From assembly GCF_001428625.1 (NCBI RefSeq), contig NZ_LMIE01000001.1:79204-143203 (forward strand): a stretch of 64,000 nt of DNA, in the 5' to 3' direction. The notes below the pieces were generated by a model that saw only the letters and a list, made by a program, of their open reading frames with translations, had not been told where the DNA came from and made no database searches. This stretch comes from Hydrogenophaga sp. Root209 (GTDB lineage: Bacteria > Pseudomonadota > Gammaproteobacteria > Burkholderiales > Burkholderiaceae_C). The stretch's first letter is position 1; each line of letters begins with the position of its first letter. Position numbers and translations under genes: made by a program. Positions 1 through 7,359 of the stretch are shown here, piece by piece.

Positions 1-87
1 CCCCCTTCGGAGCGGCCGGGCGGGAACATTCGAAAACCTCCGTGCTTCGCACTGCGGTGCGATCCCCCTTCGGAGCGGCCGGGCGGG
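1..87. repeat. 24-bp direct repeat downstream of the polyene cluster segment
   Basis: The 24 bases at 1-24 are repeated exactly at 64-87 (core CTTCGGAGCGGCCGGGCGGG), separated by 39 bases. The spacer at 37-62 is itself nearly identical (24 of 26 bases) to 3208-3233 inside the same gene cluster. No gene is visible in 1-90. This looks like a dispersed extragenic element rather than coding DNA; its function is unknown. Confidence 0.7.
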
Positions 88-90
88 GGC

Positions 91-660
91 TCATTGAGGT
101 TTCACCGGCTCGATGGTCATCTCGGTGCGGTCACCGTCGGTCTGCAGGTATTCGATGCCCAGCACCTGCTGGCGCACACCGCTCAAGGTGATGCGCTGCA
201 GCAGCGTGGCAATGCGCTGCTCGATCGGTACCAGGGTCAGCTCCCAGGCGTCGACGTTGCCGGCGAGCTGGAGCGTGTAGTTGCGCTCCAGCGAGGCGCG
301 GTTGCCTTGCAGTGTGCTGCGGATGCTCTCCACGAAAGCGGCGACCTCGGGCCGCTGGCTGAGCTGGATCTGCATCTTTTGGCGCCCGCGCTCCAGGCTC
401 AGCGTGTCCTTGTAGAGCACCATGGTCTCGGCCTTGGGGGTGTAGGTGCGCTTCTCCAGCCGGTCGGGCGCGTTGTAGAACATTTCGCCGGTGGCCACCA
501 CCGGCTTGTCGAGCAGCGCGAGATGGCGTTTTTCGACAAACCTGGCGTGGCCGCCGGGGTTGCGCGCCAGCTCGGTCATGAGCTGCTCGATGTCGAACGC
601 GGCGTGGCCCAATGCCGTGTAGCCGAGGAACACGAGGCCGGTGAGAAGTCGTCGAATCAT
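91..660 (-). CDS. LolA-like outer-membrane lipoprotein carrier protein of the aryl-polyene cluster
   Basis: This encodes a 189-residue protein. It starts MIRRLLTGLVF with a hydrophobic signal peptide ending near GHA (about residue 20), so the mature part is periplasmic. The body is rich in beta strands with the pattern of LolA family carriers (for example the GEMFYNAPDRLEKRTY stretch near the N-terminus). LolA-like proteins (ApeL in aryl-polyene clusters) are thought to carry lipidated or hydrophobic cargo across the periplasm. Its start overlaps the stop of the upstream acyltransferase gene by 4 bases, implying translational coupling. I chose the start at 660 because the longer frame lacks a sensible N-terminus and only this start gives a signal peptide. 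Family assignment is good; the cargo is inference. Confidence 0.8.
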   Translation of the reverse strand: MIRRLLTGLVFLGYTALGHAAFDIEQLMTELARNPGGHARFVEKRHLALLDKPVVATGEMFYNAPDRLEKRTYTPKAETMVLYKDTLSLERGRQKMQIQLSQRPEVAAFVESIRSTLQGNRASLERNYTLQLAGNVDAWELTLVPIEQRIATLLQRITLSGVRQQVLGIEYLQTDGDRTEMTIEPVKPQ

Positions 661-1562
661 GTGCGTTGCCAGAAATCGAAAAAGTTGAACCAGTTGTACG
701 GTGCCCGGCGACACATGTCCCCGAGCCGGTCGGCGTAGGCCTGCATGGCCTGCGCCATGGCGGCCTCGCGGTCGCCGCGCTCGACGTTGGAGAAGTCCGC
801 CAAGGGTTCGAAGCGCAGTTCGTAGCGGTTGCCACCGAGGTACAGACCGGACATGAAAAACACCGGCCTGCGCAGCATGGCAGCCATGCGCCACGGCCCC
901 AGCGGAAATCGCGCCGGCGCGCCCAGGAACATGCATTCTGCCGTGGAGTCGTTCGCCAGCGACCGGTCGGCCAGCATGCCCACCAGGCACCCCGCATCCA
1001 GTTTGTCGCGTGCCCGCAGCATCGAGTCCGGGTGGCCGAGTGCCACCACGTCGTGCTGCGCGCGCGGATTGATGGCGTGCAGGATGGCGTTGATCTTGCG
1101 CGCGTTGTCCTCGTACATCAGCATCGCCACCGGCGTGCGCGCGTGCTGGTGGGCCATGGCGCGCAACACCTCGAAGCTGCCCAGATGGGCGCCCACCAGG
1201 AACGCCCCCGGCTGGTGGTCCAGTGCCTGTTGCACGGCCTTGTCGCCGGTGATGCGGATGTCGAACAGGTCGAAGCGGTCGTTGAGCAGGTAAATGCGGT
1301 CGTGCACGGTGCTCGCAAAGCTCAACACATGCCGGTAGCCGTCGCGCCAGGTGGGCGGACGGTCCAGTGCGCGCGCCAGATAGGCACGCCCGTTGCGACG
1401 CGCCGTGGGCGAGAACAGCAGGAAGTACAGCGCGATGCCGCGCAGCACCACACGCCCGGCCGGGCGCCCCAGCCGCAGCGAGATCCAGACCATCAGCCGC
1501 AAAGCGCCCAGGTGGCTGCGCTCCTGTTGACGCATCCACTCGGGTGTGGGTTCGCCGGTCAT
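657..1562 (-). CDS. LpxL-like lysophospholipid acyltransferase of the aryl-polyene cluster
   Basis: A 301-residue membrane-associated acyltransferase of the lipid A biosynthesis (LpxL/HtrB) superfamily. The catalytic HX4D/E motif is seen as HLGSFE (His126, Glu131). A hydrophobic segment near residues 37-52 would anchor it to the inner membrane. In aryl-polyene clusters such enzymes are thought to join the polyene chain to a glycerol or lipid head group. The gene overlaps its neighbours on both sides by 4 bases, so it belongs to one operon with the dehydratase upstream and the LolA-like gene downstream. The cluster context favours polyene lipid assembly over lipid A acylation. The acceptor substrate cannot be told from sequence. 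Confidence 0.82.
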   Translation of the reverse strand: MTGEPTPEWMRQQERSHLGALRLMVWISLRLGRPAGRVVLRGIALYFLLFSPTARRNGRAYLARALDRPPTWRDGYRHVLSFASTVHDRIYLLNDRFDLFDIRITGDKAVQQALDHQPGAFLVGAHLGSFEVLRAMAHQHARTPVAMLMYEDNARKINAILHAINPRAQHDVVALGHPDSMLRARDKLDAGCLVGMLADRSLANDSTAECMFLGAPARFPLGPWRMAAMLRRPVFFMSGLYLGGNRYELRFEPLADFSNVERGDREAAMAQAMQAYADRLGDMCRRAPYNWFNFFDFWQRT

Positions 1563-1867
1563 GGGGCCGGGGGCACGAGGCTGCCGGCCGCCACTTCGCG
1601 GCCTTCGCAGTTCACGCTGAAGGCGATGGCGCCACGCGGCGTGGTCTGCAAAACGAAGCGCAGCACCTGCGACGGGCCGACCGGCACGAAGAACTTGGCC
1701 TGTGCGATCTGCCAGCCAGCACCGGGCACCGCACCGCGCATCTGTGCGGCCAACAGGAGCGCGTGATCGAGCAGCACCACGCCGGGCACGATGGGTCGCG
1801 CCGGAAAGTGGCCGGCAAAGGCCGGGTGGTCGGCCGGCAGGCTCCAGGTGAATTCAGCCGTGTCCAT
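1559..1867 (-). CDS. Hotdog-fold 3-hydroxyacyl-ACP dehydratase (ApeI/FabZ-like)
   Basis: A 102-residue single hotdog-domain protein. The FabZ-type signature GHFPARPIVPGVVLLDH at about residues 19-35 carries the likely catalytic His20. In aryl-polyene biosynthesis such a dehydratase removes water from the 3-hydroxyacyl-ACP in each extension cycle, leaving the conjugated double bonds. The start at 1867 (MDTAEFTW) is preferred to a longer frame from 1942 because the extension is arginine-rich shadow sequence overlapping the synthetase gene. With this start the overlap with the upstream gene is 14 bases. It is shorter than FabZ (about 150 residues), which is usual for the ApeI type. Confidence 0.82.
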   Translation of the reverse strand: MDTAEFTWSLPADHPAFAGHFPARPIVPGVVLLDHALLLAAQMRGAVPGAGWQIAQAKFFVPVGPSQVLRFVLQTTPRGAIAFSVNCEGREVAAGSLVPPAP

Positions 1868-3200
1868 GCACCACCTTCTCGGCGTACAGCCCCTGCAGCG
1901 CCTGGCGCGTGAGCTTGCCGGTGGCGTTGCGCGGCAAAGCATCCACCAGCACCAGGGGGCGCGGCAGAAAGATCGCGTCGAGCCGCGTGCGCAGCCCGGC
2001 GAGCAGCGTGCGCGCGTCCAGCGTGGGCGCCACCACGAAGGCGGCCAGGCGTGTCACGCCATCACCGTCGGCGGTGTCGTCGGGCAGGAAAAAGGCCGCG
2101 TCGACCACGCCCGGCAACGCGCCGATCTGGTGGTTGAGGTAAGCCAGCGAGGTGCGTTTGCCCGCGATGTTGACGAGGTCGGCGTGGCGGCCGTGCAGCA
2201 GAAATGTGCCGTCGGCGCAGGACTCGATCACGTCGGCCAGCGGCACGCGACCTTCGACGTGTCCGCCGCTGGCCCAGGTGGTGTCGCCCTCGTGCTCAAG
2301 ACGCACCGCACCCAGCGGATGCCAGGCCGCGCCGTCGAGCGTGCGGCGGCTGGCCAGCGCGGACGACTCGGTGGAGCCATAGATCTCATGCACCGGCGCG
2401 CCGCAGCGCGCTTCGGCGCGGCGCGCCAGATCGGGGCTGAGCGGCGCGGTGGCCGAGAGCACGAGGTCCAGCGGCGGCACCGGCAGTTCCGATGCCAGCA
2501 GGGCCGATAGGTGGAACGGTGTGGTCACGAGCATGCGCGGGCGCGGCAAGGCCTGCAGCGCGGCAACGATGTCTTGCGGGTAGAACGGTTTGGCTGCCGC
2601 GAACTGGCAGCCGCCATGCAGGGCCACGAGGAAGGTCGACTCAAAACCGTAGCTGTGCTGTGTGGGCACGGTGCCGACGATGGCTTGCGGCCGCTGCAAC
2701 AGGCCCAGGGCAGCGGCTTCCGCACGCCCGTTCTGCACCAGCTTGCCCCAGGTTTTGCAGTGCGGCTGTGGCAGGCCGGTGGAGCCGGAGGTGAACAGGA
2801 TCGCAACGGGCCGGTCGTCGTCGATCTGCGGCATCTCGTGCACCGCCGGGCGATCCAGGGCGGCGAGATCGGGAAACACCGTGCCGGGCATGCCGGGCAG
2901 GTCGGCGGGCTTGTCGGCCAGCCAGGTGGTGCCGGGGTGATCGACGGCCAGGCGCTGCAGCGTTTCAGGCGACTGCGACGAGGGTTGCAAGCTGACCTTG
3001 CCAGCCAGCAATCCGGCCACGAAACCGACCGCGAAGTGGTAACGGTCCTCGCACAGGTTGAGCTGCCAGCCGCCGTCCGGCAGCCGGGCGGCGAGCGCGA
3101 GCGCGTCGGCGAGGAATTCGCGCACCGTCACCGGCCCCTGCGGGCGCCAGGCCAGCACGTCGTCCAGGCCGCGGCCACTGATCAGCGGGTGCGCACTCAC
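1854..3200 (-). CDS. Acyl-ACP synthetase / AMP-ligase of the aryl-polyene cluster (ApeH-like)
   Basis: A 448-residue ANL-superfamily adenylating enzyme. The phosphate-binding loop LFTSGSTGLPQPH is at residues 135-147, the YGSTES motif at 274-279, and a C-terminal RNATGKLTR motif holds the adenylation lysine (about Lys429). It is expected to activate an aromatic starter or acyl acid as an acyl-adenylate and load it on one of the carrier proteins in the cluster. It is shorter than acyl-CoA synthetases, as in other polyene-cluster members (COG0365-related). A 61-base gap holding a repeat-like element separates it from the membrane-protein gene upstream, the largest gap in this operon. Confidence 0.84.
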   Translation of the reverse strand: MSAHPLISGRGLDDVLAWRPQGPVTVREFLADALALAARLPDGGWQLNLCEDRYHFAVGFVAGLLAGKVSLQPSSQSPETLQRLAVDHPGTTWLADKPADLPGMPGTVFPDLAALDRPAVHEMPQIDDDRPVAILFTSGSTGLPQPHCKTWGKLVQNGRAEAAALGLLQRPQAIVGTVPTQHSYGFESTFLVALHGGCQFAAAKPFYPQDIVAALQALPRPRMLVTTPFHLSALLASELPVPPLDLVLSATAPLSPDLARRAEARCGAPVHEIYGSTESSALASRRTLDGAAWHPLGAVRLEHEGDTTWASGGHVEGRVPLADVIESCADGTFLLHGRHADLVNIAGKRTSLAYLNHQIGALPGVVDAAFFLPDDTADGDGVTRLAAFVVAPTLDARTLLAGLRTRLDAIFLPRPLVLVDALPRNATGKLTRQALQGLYAEKVVHGHG

Positions 3201-3207
3201 TCGGAGA

Positions 3208-3255
3208 CCTCCGTGCTGCGCACTGCGGCGCGAGCTGGCTTGGGGCGGCCCGGCG
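3208..3255. repeat. Diverged copy of the 37-85 repeat element inside the polyene operon
   Basis: The first 26 bases differ from 37-62 at only two positions (CCTCCGTGCTKCGCACTGCG core), followed by a GC-rich part resembling 63-85. It fills the gap between the COG4648 gene and the acyl-ACP synthetase gene. It could form RNA structure in the intercistronic region; function unknown. Confidence 0.6.
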
Positions 3256-3261
3256 CTGCGC

Positions 3262-3924
3262 TCATGACCGCGGGGGAGGCGCGCTGCGCTGCGCCGATTC
3301 GCGCCGGTAGGCGCGCACGACGTCGGCGATGCCGGGACGCTCGTGCGGTGGCAGCACGCACATGCGCCAGAGGTGCTCGACCAAGAACATCAGACCGACC
3401 AGCGGGCCGGTCAGCAGGTTGGCGTGGATCGACCAGATGGCCGGCGGCGCCCAGATGAACAGCAGCGTGGAGACCAGCGCGTTGATGAAGAAGAACAGGG
3501 TCCAGCCCAGCGTGACGTTGCGCGTGTAGCGCACCTTGCGCTCGGACAGCTCGTGGGCAAAGATGCGCCGCGCCATGCGCGTGATGAGCGCCTCGCCCGG
3601 GCCGAGCAGCGACTTGCCGAAGAACACGCCAAGCGCCACGTGGATGCCCAGGTGCTGCAGGTAGTAGAGCAGCGGCACGTTGTGGCGCAGTTGCGGCCAG
3701 AGCCAGGCCAGCAGCGCACCCAGGGCCAGCACGCCGGCCGCGCGCAGAAACCACTGCGGCAGGCGCCACAGGGCCATGAGCACGGCCACCGCGATCGGCA
3801 GCACACCCACCGCGGCGTTGAAGCTGGCGTTGCCCCAACCCGTGCTGCCCACATGCGCTGCGACCACCCACGCCACCATCAAAAGCAGCAACCCGAGGTC
3901 CCGCAGCACCGTGATGGGGGTCAT
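3262..3924 (-). CDS. COG4648-type polytopic membrane protein (ApeG-like)
   Basis: A 220-residue inner-membrane protein with five or more hydrophobic segments, beginning MTPITVLRDLGLLLLMVAW. Members of COG4648 are found almost only in aryl-polyene/flexirubin clusters next to the carrier proteins and the AMP ligase, exactly as here. The biochemical role is not established. The start at 3924 puts it one base after the stop of the acyl carrier protein gene; an in-frame alternative at 3948 would overlap that gene. The C-terminus is arginine-rich and soluble. Confidence 0.75.
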   Translation of the reverse strand: MTPITVLRDLGLLLLMVAWVVAAHVGSTGWGNASFNAAVGVLPIAVAVLMALWRLPQWFLRAAGVLALGALLAWLWPQLRHNVPLLYYLQHLGIHVALGVFFGKSLLGPGEALITRMARRIFAHELSERKVRYTRNVTLGWTLFFFINALVSTLLFIWAPPAIWSIHANLLTGPLVGLMFLVEHLWRMCVLPPHERPGIADVVRAYRRESAQRSAPPPRS

Positions 3925-3925
3925 T

Positions 3926-4219
3926 TCACTGCGTGCGCTGGCTGGCAATGTGGGCCGACAGGGCTCTGGGCGACGAAAAGATCTTCTCGTTGTCTTCGTT
4001 GTCCGAGCGCATCTGGAAGCCGTAGCGTTTGGAGATCACGAGCGAGATCTCCAGCATGTCGATGGAATCGAGCCCCATGCCGTCGCCGTACAGTGGGCCG
4101 TCGGGGTCGACGTCGCCGGGCACCAGCTCCATGTTGAGGGCTTCGATGATCAAGGCGACCACCTCGGGCCAGAGGGCATCGACGGTGGCAGGGGAAACAG
4201 GTTCGGTCATGGCGGTCAT
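3926..4219 (-). CDS. Acyl carrier protein 2 of the aryl-polyene cluster
   Basis: A 97-residue acidic carrier protein. The phosphopantetheine attachment motif GLDSIDMLE places the prosthetic group on Ser52. It probably carries the growing polyene or its aromatic starter. An alternative start 9 bases in (4210) gives the same fold. It lies 19 bases downstream of the ketosynthase and one base before the COG4648 gene. Two carrier proteins per cluster is the norm in aryl-polyene loci. Confidence 0.88.
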   Translation of the reverse strand: MTAMTEPVSPATVDALWPEVVALIIEALNMELVPGDVDPDGPLYGDGMGLDSIDMLEISLVISKRYGFQMRSDNEDNEKIFSSPRALSAHIASQRTQ

Positions 4220-4238
4220 TCAAGAAAACAAAAAATCT

Positions 4239-5498
4239 TCAGCGGGGCGGCGGCGCCCGGAACGCCAACACGGCGTTGCTGCCGCCAAAGGCAAACGAAT
4301 TCGACAGAGCCGCCTGCAACGGCTCCTGGCGCCTGCCCTGCAGGATGTGATCAACCCCCTCGCAGGCGGGGTCGATGCGCCCGGCGAGGTGGGCGGTCGG
4401 CGGCACTGCCTGCTTGCGCAGGGCCAGCGCGGTGACCACGGCCTCGATGGCGCCCGAGGCACCGAGCAGGTGGCCGTGCATGGACTTGGTGGCACTCACG
4501 GGCAGGCGCCGCGCCCCCTCGCCAAACACCTCGCGAAGGGCCGATATCTCCACCGGGTCGCCCTCGGCGGTGGCCGTGCCATGGGCATTGACGTAACCGA
4601 TGTCCGCCGGCACGAGTCCCGCGTCCGCCAGCGCGGCCCGCAGGGCCCGCACCTGGCCGTCGCAACTGGGGCGAACCAGGTGGCTGCGATCGCAGCTGGC
4701 ACCATAACCGACGATTTCACCATGGATGGGTGCGCCGCGGTCCACCGCGTGGTCCCAGGCTTCCAGCACCAGCGCGGCACCGCCTTCGCCGAGCACCAGA
4801 CCGGCGCGGTCAGCCGCGAACGGCCGGCAGGCCACCGGCGCGGTCTGCGCGTCGCCCGGTGCCATGACGCGCATGGCTTCCCAGGCACGCACCACGCCAT
4901 AGGCCTGACAGACGTCGGAGCCGCCGGTGAGCATCACGTCTGCGTCGCCACTGCGCACGCGCCGAAACGCCTCGCCAATGGCAATGGCCGACGAAGCGCA
5001 GGCCGCCGTGTGGCTGGTGCTCATGCCCCCCAGGCCGAGCTGGATGGAGATGTGCGCATTGACGGCGTTGTTCATGCCCTGCACCACCGACAGGGGGGAA
5101 AGCCGCTCGCGCCCCTTGAGCCACAACTCGCGGCTGCCCCGCTCGTGGGCCGAGAGCCCGCCCAGCGCGGTGCCCCAGATGCAGCCCCAGCCATCGCGGG
5201 CATCGGCGGCATCGGTCTTTCGCGGCAGGCCGGCCTGTTCCCAGGCCTGAAACGCGGCGGCCATGCCGAGCTGCGCGAAACGTTCCATCATCAAGGCCAA
5301 GGGCTTGCCCAGCACGGCCTCGGCGTCAAAGGCCTGGCAATTCACGAACGGCGTGGACAAGGGTCGCGGCAGGTCCTCGGTCAGCAGGTGGCGCACCGCC
5401 GATTCGCCTGCCAGCAGGCGATCGAAGAAGTCGTCGACATCGCCACCATAGGGACTGATCAATCCGATGCCGGTGATCGCGACGCGACGGCGATGCAT
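4239..5498 (-). CDS. Beta-ketoacyl-ACP synthase II-type (FabF-like) ketosynthase of the aryl-polyene cluster
   Basis: A 419-residue condensing enzyme. The Cys-His-His triad is complete: nucleophile Cys167 in TSHTAACASS, His306 in NAHGTATAEGD and His343 in KSMHGHLLGASG, plus the conserved Lys338. It condenses malonyl-ACP with the growing chain. An intact cysteine marks it as a catalytic KS rather than a chain-length factor. The partner chain-length factor, ketoreductase and exporter expected for a full cluster are not in this window and probably lie beyond position 1. The stop of the upstream carrier protein is 3 bases before its start. Confidence 0.9.
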   Translation of the reverse strand: MHRRRVAITGIGLISPYGGDVDDFFDRLLAGESAVRHLLTEDLPRPLSTPFVNCQAFDAEAVLGKPLALMMERFAQLGMAAAFQAWEQAGLPRKTDAADARDGWGCIWGTALGGLSAHERGSRELWLKGRERLSPLSVVQGMNNAVNAHISIQLGLGGMSTSHTAACASSAIAIGEAFRRVRSGDADVMLTGGSDVCQAYGVVRAWEAMRVMAPGDAQTAPVACRPFAADRAGLVLGEGGAALVLEAWDHAVDRGAPIHGEIVGYGASCDRSHLVRPSCDGQVRALRAALADAGLVPADIGYVNAHGTATAEGDPVEISALREVFGEGARRLPVSATKSMHGHLLGASGAIEAVVTALALRKQAVPPTAHLAGRIDPACEGVDHILQGRRQEPLQAALSNSFAFGGSNAVLAFRAPPPR

Positions 5499-5501
5499 CG
5501 G

Positions 5502-5741
5502 TCAGCCGGTCTTCAACAGCGTCAGCGAGTCAAGCGCCGCCTGCATGTCAGCCACGGTTCTGGGCAGCGGCAGATCGGACGGAATTTCGATGCCCAGACG
5601 GTCTTCGGCTTCGAACATGAGTTCGGCGAGCATCAATGAGTCGACCCCCAGGTCGGCCAGCAAGGACGCCGGCTCAACCTGTGCCGGTTCGATGCCCAGG
5701 CGATCGGTGAGAAAGCTGCGGATGAGTTCGGCGGAACTCAT
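5502..5741 (-). CDS. Acyl carrier protein 1 of the aryl-polyene cluster
   Basis: A 79-residue carrier protein with the attachment motif LGVDSLMLAE (Ser35). The frame is open further upstream, giving alternative starts at 5750 and 5783, but only the start at 5741 gives the usual carrier-protein length. No good Shine-Dalgarno precedes 5741. Instead the ATG overlaps the stop of a short leader ORF (5738-5809) in the ATGA arrangement, so translation may depend on that leader. First structural gene of the minus-strand polyene operon. Confidence 0.85.
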   Translation of the reverse strand: MSSAELIRSFLTDRLGIEPAQVEPASLLADLGVDSLMLAELMFEAEDRLGIEIPSDLPLPRTVADMQAALDSLTLLKTG

Positions 5742-5809
5742 ACCGGGCATCCGGACACGGGAACGGCGGGGAAAGGCCTGCATTCAGGCCCGGACACAAA
5801 CGGGAACAT
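5738..5809 (-). CDS. Putative 23-residue leader peptide coupled to the first carrier-protein gene
   Basis: On the minus strand a strong ribosome-binding site (GGAGGAG, about 6 bases upstream) precedes an ATG at 5809. This opens a 23-codon ORF beginning MFPFVSGPE and ending in proline/valine-rich sequence. Its TGA overlaps the ATG of the acyl carrier protein gene (ATGA). This is the best ribosome-binding site ahead of the operon. It is either a translational-coupling or regulatory leader, or an artefact of a mis-set carrier-protein start. The peptide matches nothing I recognise. Seen directly: the SD, the frame and the overlap; inferred: that it is translated. Confidence 0.45.
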   Translation of the reverse strand: MFPFVSGPECRPFPAVPVSGCPV

Positions 5810-5988
5810 GGGAAATCTCCTCCGGGGCAAAGGCCATCTTGTCGTTCTGCAGCGGCCTGGGGCAGGCACACGCCGCCCGCGTTTCGCAGGGCGACGGATT
5901 ATACAAAGCGTGCGCTCACCTCCTCTGCGCCGCGCGAGCGTGTCGTACATTAGCGCGGCCCGTCGCCGGTCGCACACCCACCCATCTC

Positions 5989-6657
5989 ATGACTCCCTCC
6001 CCCGACCGCGCCTGGCCCCGTCAACTCCTGTCCCGGTTCACCCATCTCTGGTACCTCAAGGCCTTCGGCACCATGGCCTTCATGGTGGTGTTCTTCCAGG
6101 CCTATTTCTGGGTGCAGCGCCATCCGCTGGCTGAGCCGTTCACGATGCCCATGCTCGCCATCGACCACTGGGTGCCGTTCACACCCGCGGGATTCGCGGC
6201 CTATGTGTCGCTGTGGGTGTATGTATCGCTCCCCGCGGCATGGATGCCCAACCTGCGCGCGCTCCTGCATCAAGGCCTCTGGATGGCGGCGCTGTGCATC
6301 TTCTGCCTGCTGCTGTTCTGGATCTCTCCCACGCAGACGCCTGTGCTCGACATCGACTGGTCGCGGCATGCCCAGCTGGCGTTCATGAAAGGCCTGGACG
6401 CCACCGGCAACGCCTGTCCGTCGCTGCACGTGGCCTCGGCCGTGTACGCGGCGGTGTGGCTGCATCGCATCTTTGTGCAGGTGGGTGCACCGGTGGCGCT
6501 GCGCTGGCTGAGCGTGCTGCAGTGCGCCGTCATCCTGTGGTCCACGATGGCGATCCGCCAGCATGTGTTTCTTGACGTGCTGGCCGGTGCGGTGGTGGGC
6601 GGCGTGTTTGCCTGGCTCTCGCTGCGCGTGGCACCGTCCGAGGCACTGGCGCGCTGA
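5989..6657 (+). CDS. PAP2-family membrane phosphatase
   Basis: A 222-residue polytopic inner-membrane protein with about five or six hydrophobic helices. PAP2 superfamily motifs are visible as CPSLHVAS (Pro144-His147) and IRQHVFLD (His192, Asp196), the two catalytic histidines with the aspartate. Such enzymes remove phosphate from membrane lipids or prenyl pyrophosphates, or act as sphingolipid-type head-group transferases. It is divergent from the polyene operon across about 180 bases that must hold both promoters. A role in making the polyene lipid head group is possible from context but unproven. Confidence 0.8.
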   Translation: MTPSPDRAWPRQLLSRFTHLWYLKAFGTMAFMVVFFQAYFWVQRHPLAEPFTMPMLAIDHWVPFTPAGFAAYVSLWVYVSLPAAWMPNLRALLHQGLWMAALCIFCLLLFWISPTQTPVLDIDWSRHAQLAFMKGLDATGNACPSLHVASAVYAAVWLHRIFVQVGAPVALRWLSVLQCAVILWSTMAIRQHVFLDVLAGAVVGGVFAWLSLRVAPSEALAR

Positions 6658-6678
6658 TCAGTTCAGCGGTGCGGGCCT

Positions 6679-7359
6679 TCACACGCGAGCGCGGGTGAAT
6701 CCCGGCGCGAGGATGGCCACCACCATCGCGGCCAGCATCACCCAGCCCTGCGCCGATCCCATGGTGCCCAGAGTGGCTGCACTCATGGCGCACCACGCCA
6801 ATGCGCCCGCGCGCAACGCGCCCAGCAGAACGCGCGTGGCGCGTGTGGCCGGATCGGCGCACAAGAGCACGCCCAGGGTGGCGATGGCGGTGGGGTCGGG
6901 TGCGAGCCCGAAGACCTCGGCCTGCGCCCATGGCCGACCCAGCGCCGGGGCCAACACCGGGTGCGCGAGCAACGACCAGAGCACCAGACCGAGGCCCGCC
7001 AGGCGGCGGCGCGGCTCGGCCGCCATCAACAGCGAAGGGCGTGTCGACAAAACCAGCAACCCGATCGCCTGCACCCCGAAGCCCCAGGCAACGCCGATCG
7101 CGGCCCAGTTGATGGCAGCGTAACGTTGCCAGAGAAACGTCCAGGCCACGAAGGCCCAGCCCAGCGCCAGCGCCAGGGCGGCGCCACGCAGGGCACCCGC
7201 CTGGCCACGGCACAGGCCCGCCACGATGGCAAGACCCACCAGCACGGCCAGCACCTGCGCCGGCCACAGCGCCTGGTTGTGCAGCTCGAACAGCCGCCAG
7301 TAGGTGCCTGGCGCGAACATCAGGAAGTCCGCCGGGCGGTAGGTCCGCCACTCGCTCAC
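6679..7359 (-). CDS. DUF6064-like polytopic membrane protein
   Basis: A 226-residue protein opening with EWRTYRPADFLMFAP followed by RLFELHNQALWP, the pattern I associate with DUF6064 membrane proteins. It has six or more hydrophobic segments and no catalytic motif that I recognise. Its ATG overlaps the stop of the aldo/keto reductase gene by 4 bases, so the two are co-transcribed. Function unknown. Confidence 0.72.
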   Translation of the reverse strand: MSEWRTYRPADFLMFAPGTYWRLFELHNQALWPAQVLAVLVGLAIVAGLCRGQAGALRGAALALALGWAFVAWTFLWQRYAAINWAAIGVAWGFGVQAIGLLVLSTRPSLLMAAEPRRRLAGLGLVLWSLLAHPVLAPALGRPWAQAEVFGLAPDPTAIATLGVLLCADPATRATRVLLGALRAGALAWCAMSAATLGTMGSAQGWVMLAAMVVAILAPGFTRARV

